Below, piece after piece: positions 48,601 to 59,731 of a stretch of DNA of 64,000 nucleotides. Numbering within the stretch: position 1 is the first letter of the stretch; every line of letters starts with the position of its first letter. The DNA lies in contig WACJ01000076.1 in assembly GCA_008973525.1 (NCBI GenBank), forward strand, positions 62,001 through 126,000. The letters are read 5' to 3'. Source of the stretch: Stenopsyche tienmushanensis. Its lineage: Eukaryota > Arthropoda > Insecta > Trichoptera > Stenopsychidae. The notes below the pieces were generated by a model. It saw only the letters and a program-made list of their open reading frames with translations. It had not been told where the DNA came from and did not search any database. Position numbers and translations under genes: made by a program.

Positions 48601-51600
48601 AAATCGTGCGAGATCGAGCGCTCCCAGCTCCCAGATGAATCTGTGAGATTAAACAAAAAAGGATACATCTTCGAGAGGATCTCTATTGTGCGGTTATCGC
48701 GATTTTTTTCTCAATTTATTAGATACCATCGATCCATCAATTAGACAACCTCGACATGAAGGAATTGAAAAAAGCTCGAGTCGGTTTTTCCACTTTACCT
48801 TGTAATACCAACATTTATTAAAAACGTCAGGTAACCGAAAAGGGTTGCATTTTATATTTCTTTTCTGTATAGTTGAGGTGAGTTTCCACGCACAAGAAAG
48901 GATAGATGCCTTTATGTATTATCGTAATGCGAATTAAGTACTACATAATGAAATGCATGACTATCGCGAGAACTGTAATAAGTGACTTCGGCATTATACA
49001 GACACAACGCATAAAATTTCAGTTTAAAAATGAAAACTTTTATGACTTCATTTTATGGACAAAATATGTAGTTATTACAATCATTGCTATAAAAAAATAT
49101 TGTTATTGTTCAAAACGAGGACAATTACAGCTAATTGAAGAAGTATTTTACACAAAAAAAATGTTAGTTTTAATTCTGAGAATTTTAGGAATTTAAATGT
49201 ATTTAAAGAACAAAAGAAGACCAGATTATCATCCCGGTGCTTATATTTCCAGAGTGAGAAAATCAGGAAATAATAGGTCGGTAGTTGTTCTAATCCTCGC
49301 AATCGTCTATCTCGAGTGGCAGTATTATCACTGCAAATGTTTTCGCTTCTGAGCCATTACTTATGTAATTTTGTAAGGTCTAAAGCCCGCCTCCCTATCG
49401 GTGATCTTTAGGGGGATCCTTAAATTCAGTTATTATTACGAAGAAATTAGATTTTTTGTGCTACTTTTGAACCGGGACAAATGCTCGTTCGCGATTTGTG
49501 TGCTCGAATTTGTCGTACATTTTCGATTTTGCAAAGCAAAGGTAAAATTTGTATTGAGGCAAAAAAAAAATGCTTGAAATGTATTAATTAGATACGGGGA
49601 AGGGGAAGGACGTTGTCGAAACCATAGTAATAAATATTGTCAAAGGGAATCAGCGGTACGCGGATAATCGCCCTATCGCTCGTCTATTCACGTTTACAAA
49701 TTTGTTTGCTTATTTTTGACAAAAGTAATTTATTACCGGATATTTTGTTCTCGATCCTAAACGTGTACATATGATGATCGATCAAAATGTCGGCCGTTAT
49801 GAGCGAGATTATTTAATGAATGGCATTATTAGGAAGAGTGTTCGTATCGCCTGAAAGAAGTAGGGTTGTATTGACCTGCGGACTGTCCATGAGCAGCGGC
49901 CCCGTCAGCTCGGCCTGGTCCTCTTCGCCTTCCGGAAACACTGGGCTGTCGTTCAACACCGTCGTCAACATATTGACCGTCGAAACTGTAACCTAAAGAT
50001 CAATCAGAAATATACACTTTACCTATTTCGATTTTGCATCCGTGGATCAAAGTCGCCCTAATCGACGGCAGCATATATCTCGAGGAATCTCCTTCGTTCG
50101 AAAAGAGATAGTCGAGTAAAGCGATCGTCCGATGTTAAAAGACGAGCCTTCTCTCCGAAGAGCTGTCAAGTTTTACGCGTCGACAGCGCGAAAGCCGTAA
50201 AAGCCTTTTCCGTTTTCCCATCACTTCTATGGGATATAAAATAAGTGAGAGAATTGGCACGTTTGCTCTAGTCAATCTTAGCGATAGTCTCGCTATATTT
50301 TTGGTAATTTGAATTCAGGACGAGGGAAAGTCCGATCGGGAGGAGGACCTTCGTCTGCGGTGAGATAACACGCGAACTGCCATCGGACGAGGGACTTTCT
50401 TCCTTCCATAAATTGACACCGCGAGACGGCTGCAATCGGCCATACATCGTTTGCCACTCGATATCTACTCTTACCCCGAATATCTAATATTTGCTAATTT
50501 ACGCCCACTGATGAAACTCAAACAGAGACGATTTATATCCATATCTAATTTAATCAAAAATGTACACCTCGAAGCGCGTAATGACATTTCATCGAGGGCG
50601 TACTCCCGATTCCCTCGTCGGAGATACTTCAATCGAAGAATGTAAACTTCATTATTTCTGCCAAAAGCGTCGTTTTCAGTGTGCGAGTTCTCGCCGTTGA
50701 AATTGGTTTATTTTCACTCGGTTGATTATAAACATTTAATCGAATCGTTAATGATGTAACACTCAGCCGATCCGTTTAAAGAAATCGAGTCGCTCAATCC
50801 TTGCGCTGTTATTATGATTGATAATTCCGCACAGAAACTCTTCATATTCGAGCATTTTGTAGTCATCGAAGGGCCGATAGCGATCGTTGTTTGCATCCTT
50901 CGCCGGTTTCACGATCGGCGATATATCGTTGCTCAGCATCCAGACGATTGATCAAATATAATTTATTATCTTATCTCGAATAATTTTCATTTCAGACATT
51001 CGTATTCAGCATGCGTCATCTGCAGATCAATTCACCAGCGCAATCTATGCAATGGCGTAAAACAAGTACTCGCACGCTAGATATCGATTATATTCATTTT
51101 TTCTTTTCATATTTATGCTCAACGATTTCGTATTTAAAACTGAAAAAAAACTGAACATTAGGAAAAACATATGGTTTCTCTTTGACAAACACTAAATTGA
51201 AAATTTTGAAATACAGTAGACCCGCGGTAATCCGACAAATGTGTGGCGCTATCGAATTGTCCAATTTGTCGGTCTATAGAGTGCTGCCCCCGACCCCTTG
51301 TAGTCCGGAACTTTTTGAAAAAGAGTACTCGTAATCCGAAAAAAATATGAAAATGGTGGAATACACAGACAACATAAGGTTTCATATTATGGAATTAAGG
51401 TTATTAACGTTACGGGCATAGCAGTTATAAACAATAAAAACCCGTTTTTTGAAGCGTATTATCTATCCATCGGTAGCTACAGAATCTTATTTTTTTTATC
51501 TCCCTTTGATTTCGTGGTATGTACTATACTTGTTTAGGGATGTCGGACCACAGGGAGCGTCAGATTATACTGGGGTCGGATTACCGCGGATCTATTTTAT

Positions 51601-53701
51601 AATAATTGCAGGTCACGTATGTTGTCGAAAAACATTGCGAGTCCACGTTCGAAATATTTTCTTCTGCAAGCTCGTAGACTAATCGAATCCGCGAAGCATC
51701 GTCATCAAATCTTCCTCTAAAATTGTTTAAGCATTTTATGTAATATTTTTTTTATTAGTGCAAAACATAATGTATAAAGGTAATGAGCTTTTTATGATAA
51801 TTACAAAGATGACATTAGAAAAAATAACCGTTTTAAAATTTTAAAAATGTCCATAAAAAATGTTTTAATGGAAGACAGTTTGATACTCAACAATTGTGGG
51901 AGTAAGTAGAATTTATGGGATATATAATATGTATATATAAAAACTGAGGTCTAAAAAATATTTAGCAGATATATATTTTGAAAATTAGCCTGATATTGAA
52001 AGAAAAATATTGAAAGACTGATTCTTGAACATGTTTCAACAAAATGAAAGTGCATATTTTTCAATTAGCTCTTTAATACGGATAGGCCGCATGTCGATTC
52101 GATGCCGACTGCGGAAAATCTCCAAGTGAGAACGTCAATATTGTATGGATTTCTGTTTGAAAAAGTTATGAACACTATTGACGTTATCAATCGAAGCATT
52201 TTTGTTTATTTCGAGCATATCGTCTGTCTAGAATTGATTGTTCCGAAAGGGGAGTTCTGTGGAATGTTTGATTGTGTGTAAGCCGACATTCGTACGTATG
52301 CAAGGTTGGCCGCAAGTCAAACCGAAAGTTTACACATGCAAATAGCCTCGTATATGTGACGAAAGTTACCAAATTTGAGCTCTTTGTCGAATTTCAATTC
52401 GCAATTTGAAATTCATGAAAGTGTTTCGTGTGCTTTACCAACTTTTAAAATAAAGTCGATCATATTAAGTATTCCGAAATACCCTAAAAAGGTCACGTTT
52501 AACTTTTACATTTAAAAAGTTCATCCTGTTCACTTTTGAACGAAACAAAAAGCGGGCGTTCGAGATAACGCGCGACAGATGAGCATCTCTCTCATCTCTG
52601 ACGTTGTGCGCGCCGAAATAACTACGACAGACCCGATTTTAAAATGAAATATCTGACTTAAATTACATGCTATTATGAAGAATTCATATGAAAAAAAAAG
52701 TTACTTCAATTCATATTATAATATGTCTTTACTGCGGTAGATTTTTTTAAAATTTCTTACGAGTATCGTTATTTAGTTTTGCAAATCTGAGGTGTCAATC
52801 AATTTTGGTATCGAAAAAGTATTTTTGTATAAATATATAATTAGCAATACCAAGAACGAGTCTACTATTGAGGAACTGTCACACAAATTCTTATGATTTA
52901 TGTATAGGCAAATTTAAAAGACCAAGAAAAATGAGTAGATTAGGCATTTAGTTAGTACACCGACTATTCTCGTATAACAAAGAAACACTCAATTGTTGGT
53001 AAAGCATCAGTTAATTACTTATTTTTGCACAAAGACATTATCAAAAATGGTAAGTGAATACTTAACGACAATGCAAAATGAAAAAAAAAGTTTAATTAGG
53101 CTTTAAATGGTTTTCTTTTGTATTTAAATGGATTTTTGGCAAAGTTATTAATTTTAGTTAATATGCCCAGTTACCTGGGCATATTAACTAAAATATTATA
53201 GAATATGATGGAGATTTATTAGGAAATTAATCAAAAGGGGGTAATATTCAGTACGAAAAAATGCACAAAAGGATTTGTAACAAAACTCGGATTTGGTTAT
53301 TTTAGTATATTGTAAATTTATTTAGTAAACGTAAAAGAGATGAAAAATAGTATATAGATAGAAAACCAAAACGTTATTTTTACCGGGACGAAAACCGTAA
53401 CCGAACCGATGTAAATTTTAGTAAAAATGAAAAAATAACAGTTCGAAGCCCTGAAAAAAACAGTTTTTTCTTAAAATAAAGTTGCAATATAAAAAATAGA
53501 TTAATTCCAATTAGCCTTAAATTATTTAATGTTATATAAATAGAGCATTTAAACGATGTTACCAGCAAGAGAAAGGCAGTTTCGACGAGGGAGCACTTGT
53601 GAACGGGCTGACATTTGAAGATGGAAATCCCCAAAGGCAGCAAGATGGCGGCTCTCGCGCAGTCCACGAGCGCTTGATGAAACAGTAGACCCTGAGACCA
53701 T
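36628..53701 (-). CDS. rhodopsin-family orphan GPCR, TM2 to C-terminus
   Basis: Minus-strand exons: 53701-53563, 49992-49876, 40100-39861, 39004-38642, 38568-38421, 38324-38227 and 37260-36628. Junction phases agree. Seven-helix features: TM2 LLFHQALVDCARAAILLPLG; a Cys before TM3 (VHKC); TM3 FLLLVTVSTVNMLTTVLND; TM4 VFGTFMIWFASITINLGPTF; a second-loop Cys (APSCPL); TM5 VLNVLWIAINLICVLLTLFH; TM6 RMFLIITAAYVLFWGPLF; TM7 ending VHAFVNPALFLCL, an NPxxY variant. The Asp-Arg-Tyr box after TM3 is replaced by LND. A Cys-rich patch (LCCGCC) after TM7 could be palmitoylated. The tail of over 200 residues has a His/Gln-rich tract and ends RRSFV, a class I PDZ-ligand form. The ligand is unknown. The TM1 exon was not found; introns of 3.6 and 9.8 kb separate the first exons. 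The last junction uses a weak acceptor; without that splice the protein would end MLVITSYM at 38206. Confidence 0.8.
44140..44173. repeat. perfect 16-bp palindrome with 2-nt spacer
   Basis: GCAGTCTCCCGGAATT and AATTCCGGGAGACTGC are exact reverse complements separated by CT. It lies in the GPCR intron with no element ends around it. Confidence 0.85.
45409..45443. repeat. perfect 13-bp inverted repeat, 9-nt loop
   Basis: TAAGCATTTGATC and GATCAAATGCTTA flank GAAGTTACT. It lies in the same GPCR intron as the palindrome at 44140. Confidence 0.8.
51214..51599. mobile_element. pogo/Tigger-type MITE
   Basis: The left end CAGTAGACCCGCGGTAATCC matches the reverse complement of the right end GGATTACCGCGGATCTATTT with several decayed bases, and TA flanks the left end. 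There is no coding capacity. The ends match the style of pogo/Tigger elements. Confidence 0.65.
53151..53194. repeat. perfect 20-bp hairpin with 4-nt loop
   Basis: ATTTTAGTTAATATGCCCAG and its exact reverse complement flank TTAC. It lies about 370 bp from the TM2/TM3 exon, on its 3' side, within the GPCR intron. Confidence 0.85.
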
Positions 53702-56370
53702 CTGCAACACACGAACCGCATCATGCCGATGTATTATAATCCGTAATTTAGCTCTATTCGATAATCGTGCCGCATTATAATGCCAAATTCGACACGGTGC
53801 ACTGTTTTCCATAATCTACTTAGCGTCCTATGTGCAAATTTGCGTTCGAAATTTACGCAGAAAAGAAACGACCATACATCGCAGGAGAGCGATATCTATT
53901 TGCCGCAGTGTTGATTCAGAAGCTCCTCTCGGCTTCGCTGTTTTTATTTGGGAAACGAGCGTAATGATTTAAAATGCTGATGCGCCGCATTAGCAAATTG
54001 CGCTTTATAAAGTCGTTTGCGATTCGACATTTTGAACAAATCGAGCGCATAGCCAGATATCTCGATTAGCCTGAAACAAAATATGGTTTTATCGTATTAT
54101 ACCGTGACGCTGAAGAGATGCAATGCAACATAAGCTTCGCCCGCTCAAAAAGAACAACGGGCTACTTTTTGTGGCCCGGAAAGCTGCGATGACGACGCGC
54201 GGATCGATTTTTGGTAGCACGCGGATCGTAGTCCAATTTTACTCGGAGACTGATATCTTATAAAACATTTATTTTCTCGGCCCGTTCGTAGGTTTCCATT
54301 CGATTTATTCTTATTTATATTACACGCAGTCCGGATTTAACTTGGATCCTTATATGAGATGATGGTAACAATTATCTCTATCGAAGGCGAACAGCCATGA
54401 GTTTATATAACAAGCGTGCGGAAAGAATAGCTCTTCCCGCAGCCAAGGCTATCGGACGACTCTGCGCTCTCGTTTCTTGCGCGTTCCTCAATGAGAAGCG
54501 TGGAAATTTAGAATAATGTAAAAATTGAAAAATGTTCAATCAGTGTAATTTTGGAATGACTTACGTTAAATTTGAAATCTGTAGAAACGATTTCCATTTT
54601 TTTAAATAAAAAATAAGATATATGCGAGAATGGCGAGTGGCCACCGTTTTATAAACCGAGAAAATCCTATGCTATAAATAATCAAAAGACGTGTTATAAA
54701 TTACAAGTTTCATTAACAAGAAACTAATCATTTGCCGATTAAAAAAAGGGGGAAAACAATCTAGTACTAAAAAAATTACCTAAGATGAAATAATGATGAC
54801 TTATATTTTTTATGGCAAGTGAAACATTTTATGTTGAAAAAGAACAAATACTATTATTTTTAGAAATAGATTCATCGCCCCCGATCTGTACATCATGACT
54901 GTTTATTCAGGTTGGGTCTTTTCAAGAAAAATATAACATTGATTTTGTAAAAAAAAAAATTGATAGACTCACTGACGATTCTATCGCTACGCTTCCCTCT
55001 AAGCGATTAGAGCCTAAATATATTTATTTTTACTTACATTGAGACGATTTCATCAAGAGCGTCACGTTGAGGTCGGAAGTCAGCGGAAATTTCGATGATT
55101 ATAATTTCCTTGAAATTAAATTCGTTCGCAAATTTGATTCTCTATTTGGTAACCCACTTAGGGGCTTAAATTATGAAAAAGTGTATATTTTGAGTTGAAT
55201 GCAAGCGAGATAGGTTCGTCATGTATCTGTCAAAATAGCGATAACTGCTGCGTCCTACATTGTCGACGTATAGAAATTGGAGCTTCATTCAAATTGCGGT
55301 TCTTTCGATGGAGACGTCACAGCAACATAATAAAGTAGAATAAAGGCAATTTGGTAGTACGCTCGCGGGCTCACGTGCGGGTTCTTACGGAGCTCGACTG
55401 ACACACGATATCTCTCCTGATGCTCCTGTTTAATTTAAAATGCTATTTACGAGCAAACATTTCGCTCGCGTTGCGATTTTCGGTCTGGAAACATGCATAT
55501 AGAGCTATCATACCCAGTCATTAGGCGGAGTCGGGAGGTTTCGATTCGATCGACTCGATCGGAAGAAAACAAACAGACGCAGGTCGGTCCTAAATTTAGA
55601 CTTTTTGCAGAAGCGAAAAGTTCGTCTGTTTAAATTGGGTATGGGGGGGGGGGGGGGGGTTTGGCTTTCGGAAGGCTGTGGAAAGTTAGGATCCGGGATT
55701 AGTTCGAGTCAGAGTGGAGCAAAGATCTCTCGAGGATTGTGCAAGTTTTGCAGTTGCGGCCTCTGCGGTCGGACCGGATACAACTTATCTCTTCAGCGTT
55801 CTTTCTGTCCGACACAAATAAAAGCTTTGCGGGATAAAATCGGCATCCATCTGTCATCTTAATCGATTAGAGTCATTTTTTTACTTGTCCCGCGACAGGC
55901 AATCGAGGTATGCGAAATTAAAGAAGAAGGAAAAGTCAACTACATAATCGATTATGAGAGTCAAGCGAGTAAAAAACATTTTTTTTAATTGATTCGCTAT
56001 AAGGCAACCATTTTGGAAAGTTTTCGATTTTTCTATTATATTTCTCCCCATCTCTCTCCTCTTTGTTATTCCGCGGAAAATTTCAAATCTTCTTACGCGT
56101 CGAAGAGAATGAAAAAGTTGGAGCGTCGCGCGTTGAATTCAAATGAAATCAAAACAGTTTCTAGATTATTTACCATTTAAATTCAAAACATTCTCAAAAT
56201 GATACCGATTTCCTTTTAGCTAATATAAATAGTACTAAAAATACATAAATGCGAAAAAAGCATAATAATTAACGTATTTTATATTGTAAGAAAATAAAGC
56301 TCAATTTAATGACAAATTAAATATTAATCAAAAAATTCATATCATAATTATAAAATGCTTCAAAATAATA
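53702..56370. other. probable GPCR intron or upstream DNA
   Basis: No exon with a TM1-like hydrophobic helix was recognised on the minus strand. A run of 17 G occurs at 55643-55659. Otherwise nothing is seen. Confidence 0.4.
55643..55659 (+). repeat. 17-nt poly(G) tract
   Basis: An uninterrupted G run. It could form quadruplex structures or be a place where sequencing length is unreliable. Confidence 0.8.
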
Positions 56371-57552
56371 AAATGGACTCTCGATTACCCGGATAATACT
56401 GGAGAGAAACAACACGGATAACTGGAAAACACGAACAATCCAAATCATCAAATTTCTATTTGGTTTCGAATATAATATCGTATATTAAAAAAATCTGTGA
56501 TTTTTGTTTGTTTTTGAGATTTTTTAAACAAATTTTTAATTTCTCTCAAAGCTATTTATGATCGATATGTGCTATAACGAGCCATCCCTCGATGTTTTCC
56601 TTATCCGTGTTTTCAAAACATTTTAAATTTTCCAATAATCCACATATTTCAGATATATCATTTGCTTTATTCTCTTCAAAAAGCATTAAATACTTTTCCA
56701 CGTCGGGAGGAATTATGATCGAACAAGGGTTTTTGGTTTTATTTTCGACTAAGTTTGTGTTATTCCTTGTATAGCATCAAATATCGTAATTGTTTTCCAG
56801 AAACTGATCTAGTTGTCATCGTCCTCAGCAAAAGTTGTCAGAAGACTGTGACGTTAGATAGATACATTTCATTGACGTTATAACGCTTCGGTCCACGAGC
56901 TGGATCGAAGATGTTCTATTGGGGGGCAACATTTTTTCAACCATAAGTCTATAGTCTGTTTTCAATATGCTTTCGTTCGGATGAGAAGGGGCATTATTTA
57001 ATAATAATACTGCTTTCTTTTTGAACCAATATTAAAAAATCTCCCTGTCCATCCGTGCCCCTTTCTTGGTATCGACAGGAAGATTTTTCATTGGAGTTCA
57101 CTCAAAAGATCGAGGTTTATTTGCTCTACCAATCACCAAAAGTTTCATTTTATGAATTCCTATGCGTTTCCAGTCTCTTATCACCCCGGGCCCTTTTTCA
57201 CAATATTGCACTCATTGTGATGTCTGCCTAGTGTGACAAGCTTTCATAAACTCCATTGTCTGGTTGTTTTGAGAACCAAGATAATTAAGACATGAGAACA
57301 AGTGTTTGTTTTGGTAGTTTAGACACAACCGTCACTTTGAAGATGTTTTTTCTTTAATCTTGACCTGTGTTTATAACACTTCGTGTGCTGTTCAGGAGTT
57401 GCTTTATTATCCGAGTATCACCACATTTTTTTAGTATTATTATCGTTTTTTGTGTGCGTCTCATAATCATATAAGAAAAAAACATATTTTTAAAATTAAT
57501 TAATATTTTTTAGGCACGGATAATCCGCATCCGGATAATCGAGAGTACACTG
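56371..57552 (-). mobile_element. Tigger/pogo-type DNA transposon, decayed
   Basis: The ends ACTCTCGATTACCCGGATAA and TTATCCGCATCCGGATAATC ... CACTG form diverged inverted repeats, flanked by TA at 56369-56370 and 57553-57554. The 1.18-kb body carries a minus-strand transposase remnant. Confidence 0.75.
56850..57190 (-). pseudogene. Tigger/Jerky-type DDE transposase remnant
   Basis: The minus strand reads KLLVIGRANKPRSFE, a stop, then MKNLPVDTKKGARMDREIF, a stop, then KKKAVLLLNNAPSHPNESIL and EKMLPPNRTSSIQLVDRSVI. These follow the order of the pogo DDE domain. The usual second catalytic Asp in LLLDNAPSHP is Asn here, and two in-frame stops break the frame, so it is inactive. Confidence 0.8.
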
Positions 57553-59723
57553 TATTATAAAAATCGGAGTAGGAGCTGAAGACCCACGATTGAGCACCCG
57601 CTAGCATAAAACAGCAATGTGACAGCACACCCCCGTAATTAATATAATTATTCCAGGATAAAGAAATAAAAAAAGTCATTTTGATGTAAACTCCCATTGA
57701 TGTGTTTGTAAATGAAAATCTCACAATAAAAGCCATCTAAGACCGAACTGCGTATAATGAAAATTATAAAATTCATATATTTGCAATGGTTTATTATTAA
57801 AATTCAATTAACGATCATTCTCAAAGTAATTTGAATCGTTGTACTAATTCTTATCGGAATTGAGGTCTTGATTGAAATCAAATTTAAAGCCGTAAGTAAA
57901 GCCGACTCGTCGGACCTGACAGTCTGAAGACGCTGAAACAATTAGATCGCTTCAAATTCTCAATTATAATATGAGATCAGATGACGGAATTGAAACAGCG
58001 ATTTGTCGGGGGAATTCTGCACGGATGTGAAAAACGACAGCTAAGGCTGAGATCTTTTAGATACTGTGAAGGATTGCAAAATTGAATATTTGGTTTTGAA
58101 GTACCATCTTCTACAATTAATCATCTATTTATAGATGAATGTCTGTAGTATGTTTGTCTTGTATGCGTTCCCATACCGTTCATCCGATTACGATGAAATT
58201 TTGGGGAGTTGTTGTGCGCACACCCGTTAAGATTATAAAATTCATACGATCACTGTTTGTGTACGCAATTTGTTTTGCGAGACATTTAGCGGATGGACCA
58301 TATTGGCGCATATTGATCCGGCGGTGATTGCTAAGCTAAACAAAGCATAGCAACCGTCGATACGTCAAGCGTTCCGTTTTCGGTAGACTGTGCCGGGAGA
58401 CAATATTGAACCCGCTTCGTTTATAGAAGAGAACAGTCGATGCGGATACAACACTAAACAATTGCAAGAAGTTATATTTCAAAGTGAATGTGAGCATCGG
58501 GGAAACAAACGATACATACGTCATCTTTTCAATTCATGCAGAGATCAATTTGAACATATGGAAAACGTATATTCGAGTCACTTTTAAAATCCACGCATGG
58601 CCTCCGTCGTGTCATTGATAACTAAAAATAAAATATAAAATAGAATGCAAGCGGTAGACAAGTGGAAAGGAAATCTCATGATACGCAAGTGGAAGAGTTA
58701 TTTCACATCATCTAGGAAAATATACATTTGCTATTTTTATTTTGCTCACATTAAGGGTCAAGGACTATTAAAATAGCACGCGATTTGCGTTTTTAACGAA
58801 GGCTTTCGATCAATTTTTGAATACGATGCCAGGATGAGCATAAAAAATAAATCGAAAACCCGTTCATTTATCCACGAAAGAGACATCAAGCGTGTTGAAC
58901 GTTCAGAGCTGCGAGCAGCATCCGCAGAGAGAGGATCTACTAAAAATAAAATTGAAAATTCAGTAAATTCGGTTTGAATGTTCGTTCTTTATATTGGCAA
59001 GCAAAAATTTTATTTCATATAATCGAGCTGGAGATATGTTTGTATTATGAAATTAAAGAAAAGTTTTTTCAGAAGGAAAACGTACCCTAAGGAAAAAATG
59101 TGTCAATCGGAGAGATGGAGATTCTTCAAGCGACCAACATTTTAAAGTTTTCCATACTTTTTATAAAATTCTCAGTTCTTTTGGAAGAAAATGTATTTAT
59201 GAAGAAAATGTGTTAAACACGAGTGTCTGTTTTTAGACGGAGCAATAGGAAATATGTTTCGGAATTTTGATCTGGAATAATTTGTGCGACGAAGTGGCGA
59301 TGCCACGGGCGCATCCCCGCGGCCGGCGGGGGTTTGTCGTGAGTATTTCGCTAAGTAAATTCCGGTGGATGGTTTGACTGAATTCATAGAATAAATATCG
59401 GCGAAAACTTCTAGAAAGCGCCGAGCTACTTTCTTAAATTCGATCACTCGCGAGGGGAAAAAACAATTTATCTCGTGTACATTTTAAAGCCCGCTCATAC
59501 GACAGCGACTAAACGACGAGCGCTATGTGGCGTCAAATAATTTAGGTTTGACGTTCATCGAGCCTCATGAGAGAAAATAAGCTCGCGATCAAATTAATTT
59601 TATATGCCGATATTTATTTGAAATGCGTTTTTTCGTAAATCAACGAGAATGTTAAAATTTGATAGGACAGGATGGCGAGGGAAAAGCGGGATCGGGATCG
59701 AGCGGCAGGATCGTGACGCAGTG

Positions 59724-59731
59724 TGACGTCA
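59724..59731. promoter_or_regulatory. full CRE palindrome in a GC-rich patch
   Basis: TGACGTCA followed by GCGCGCCCCGCC. A perfect cAMP-response element beside a GC-box-like run is what some promoters look like. No transcript start can be seen. It could serve a first exon of the GPCR gene, which is still missing, or be chance. Confidence 0.25.

Larger units (their letters stand above)
40101..49875 (-). other. 9.8-kb intron of the GPCR gene
   Basis: No convincing exon was found on either strand. It contains two strong palindromes (44140, 45409). A small plus-strand frame at about 47360-47512 (INAEEECVEIVEEDKTLKG) may be a transposon scrap. The rest is mixed, CpG-containing intronic DNA. Confidence 0.5.
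49993..53562 (-). other. 3.6-kb intron of the GPCR gene
   Basis: No exon is recognised inside it. It holds a pogo-type MITE (51214), a 20-bp hairpin (53151) and, at about 53385-53465, a reverse-oriented copy of the CAGGGCTTTGAAC family (GGCTTCGAACTG on the minus strand). Confidence 0.5.

Noticed and set aside
50330..50410. Imperfect stem-forming GC patch, considered as a structural RNA
   Set aside because: Pairing is interrupted and no known RNA motif could be recognised.
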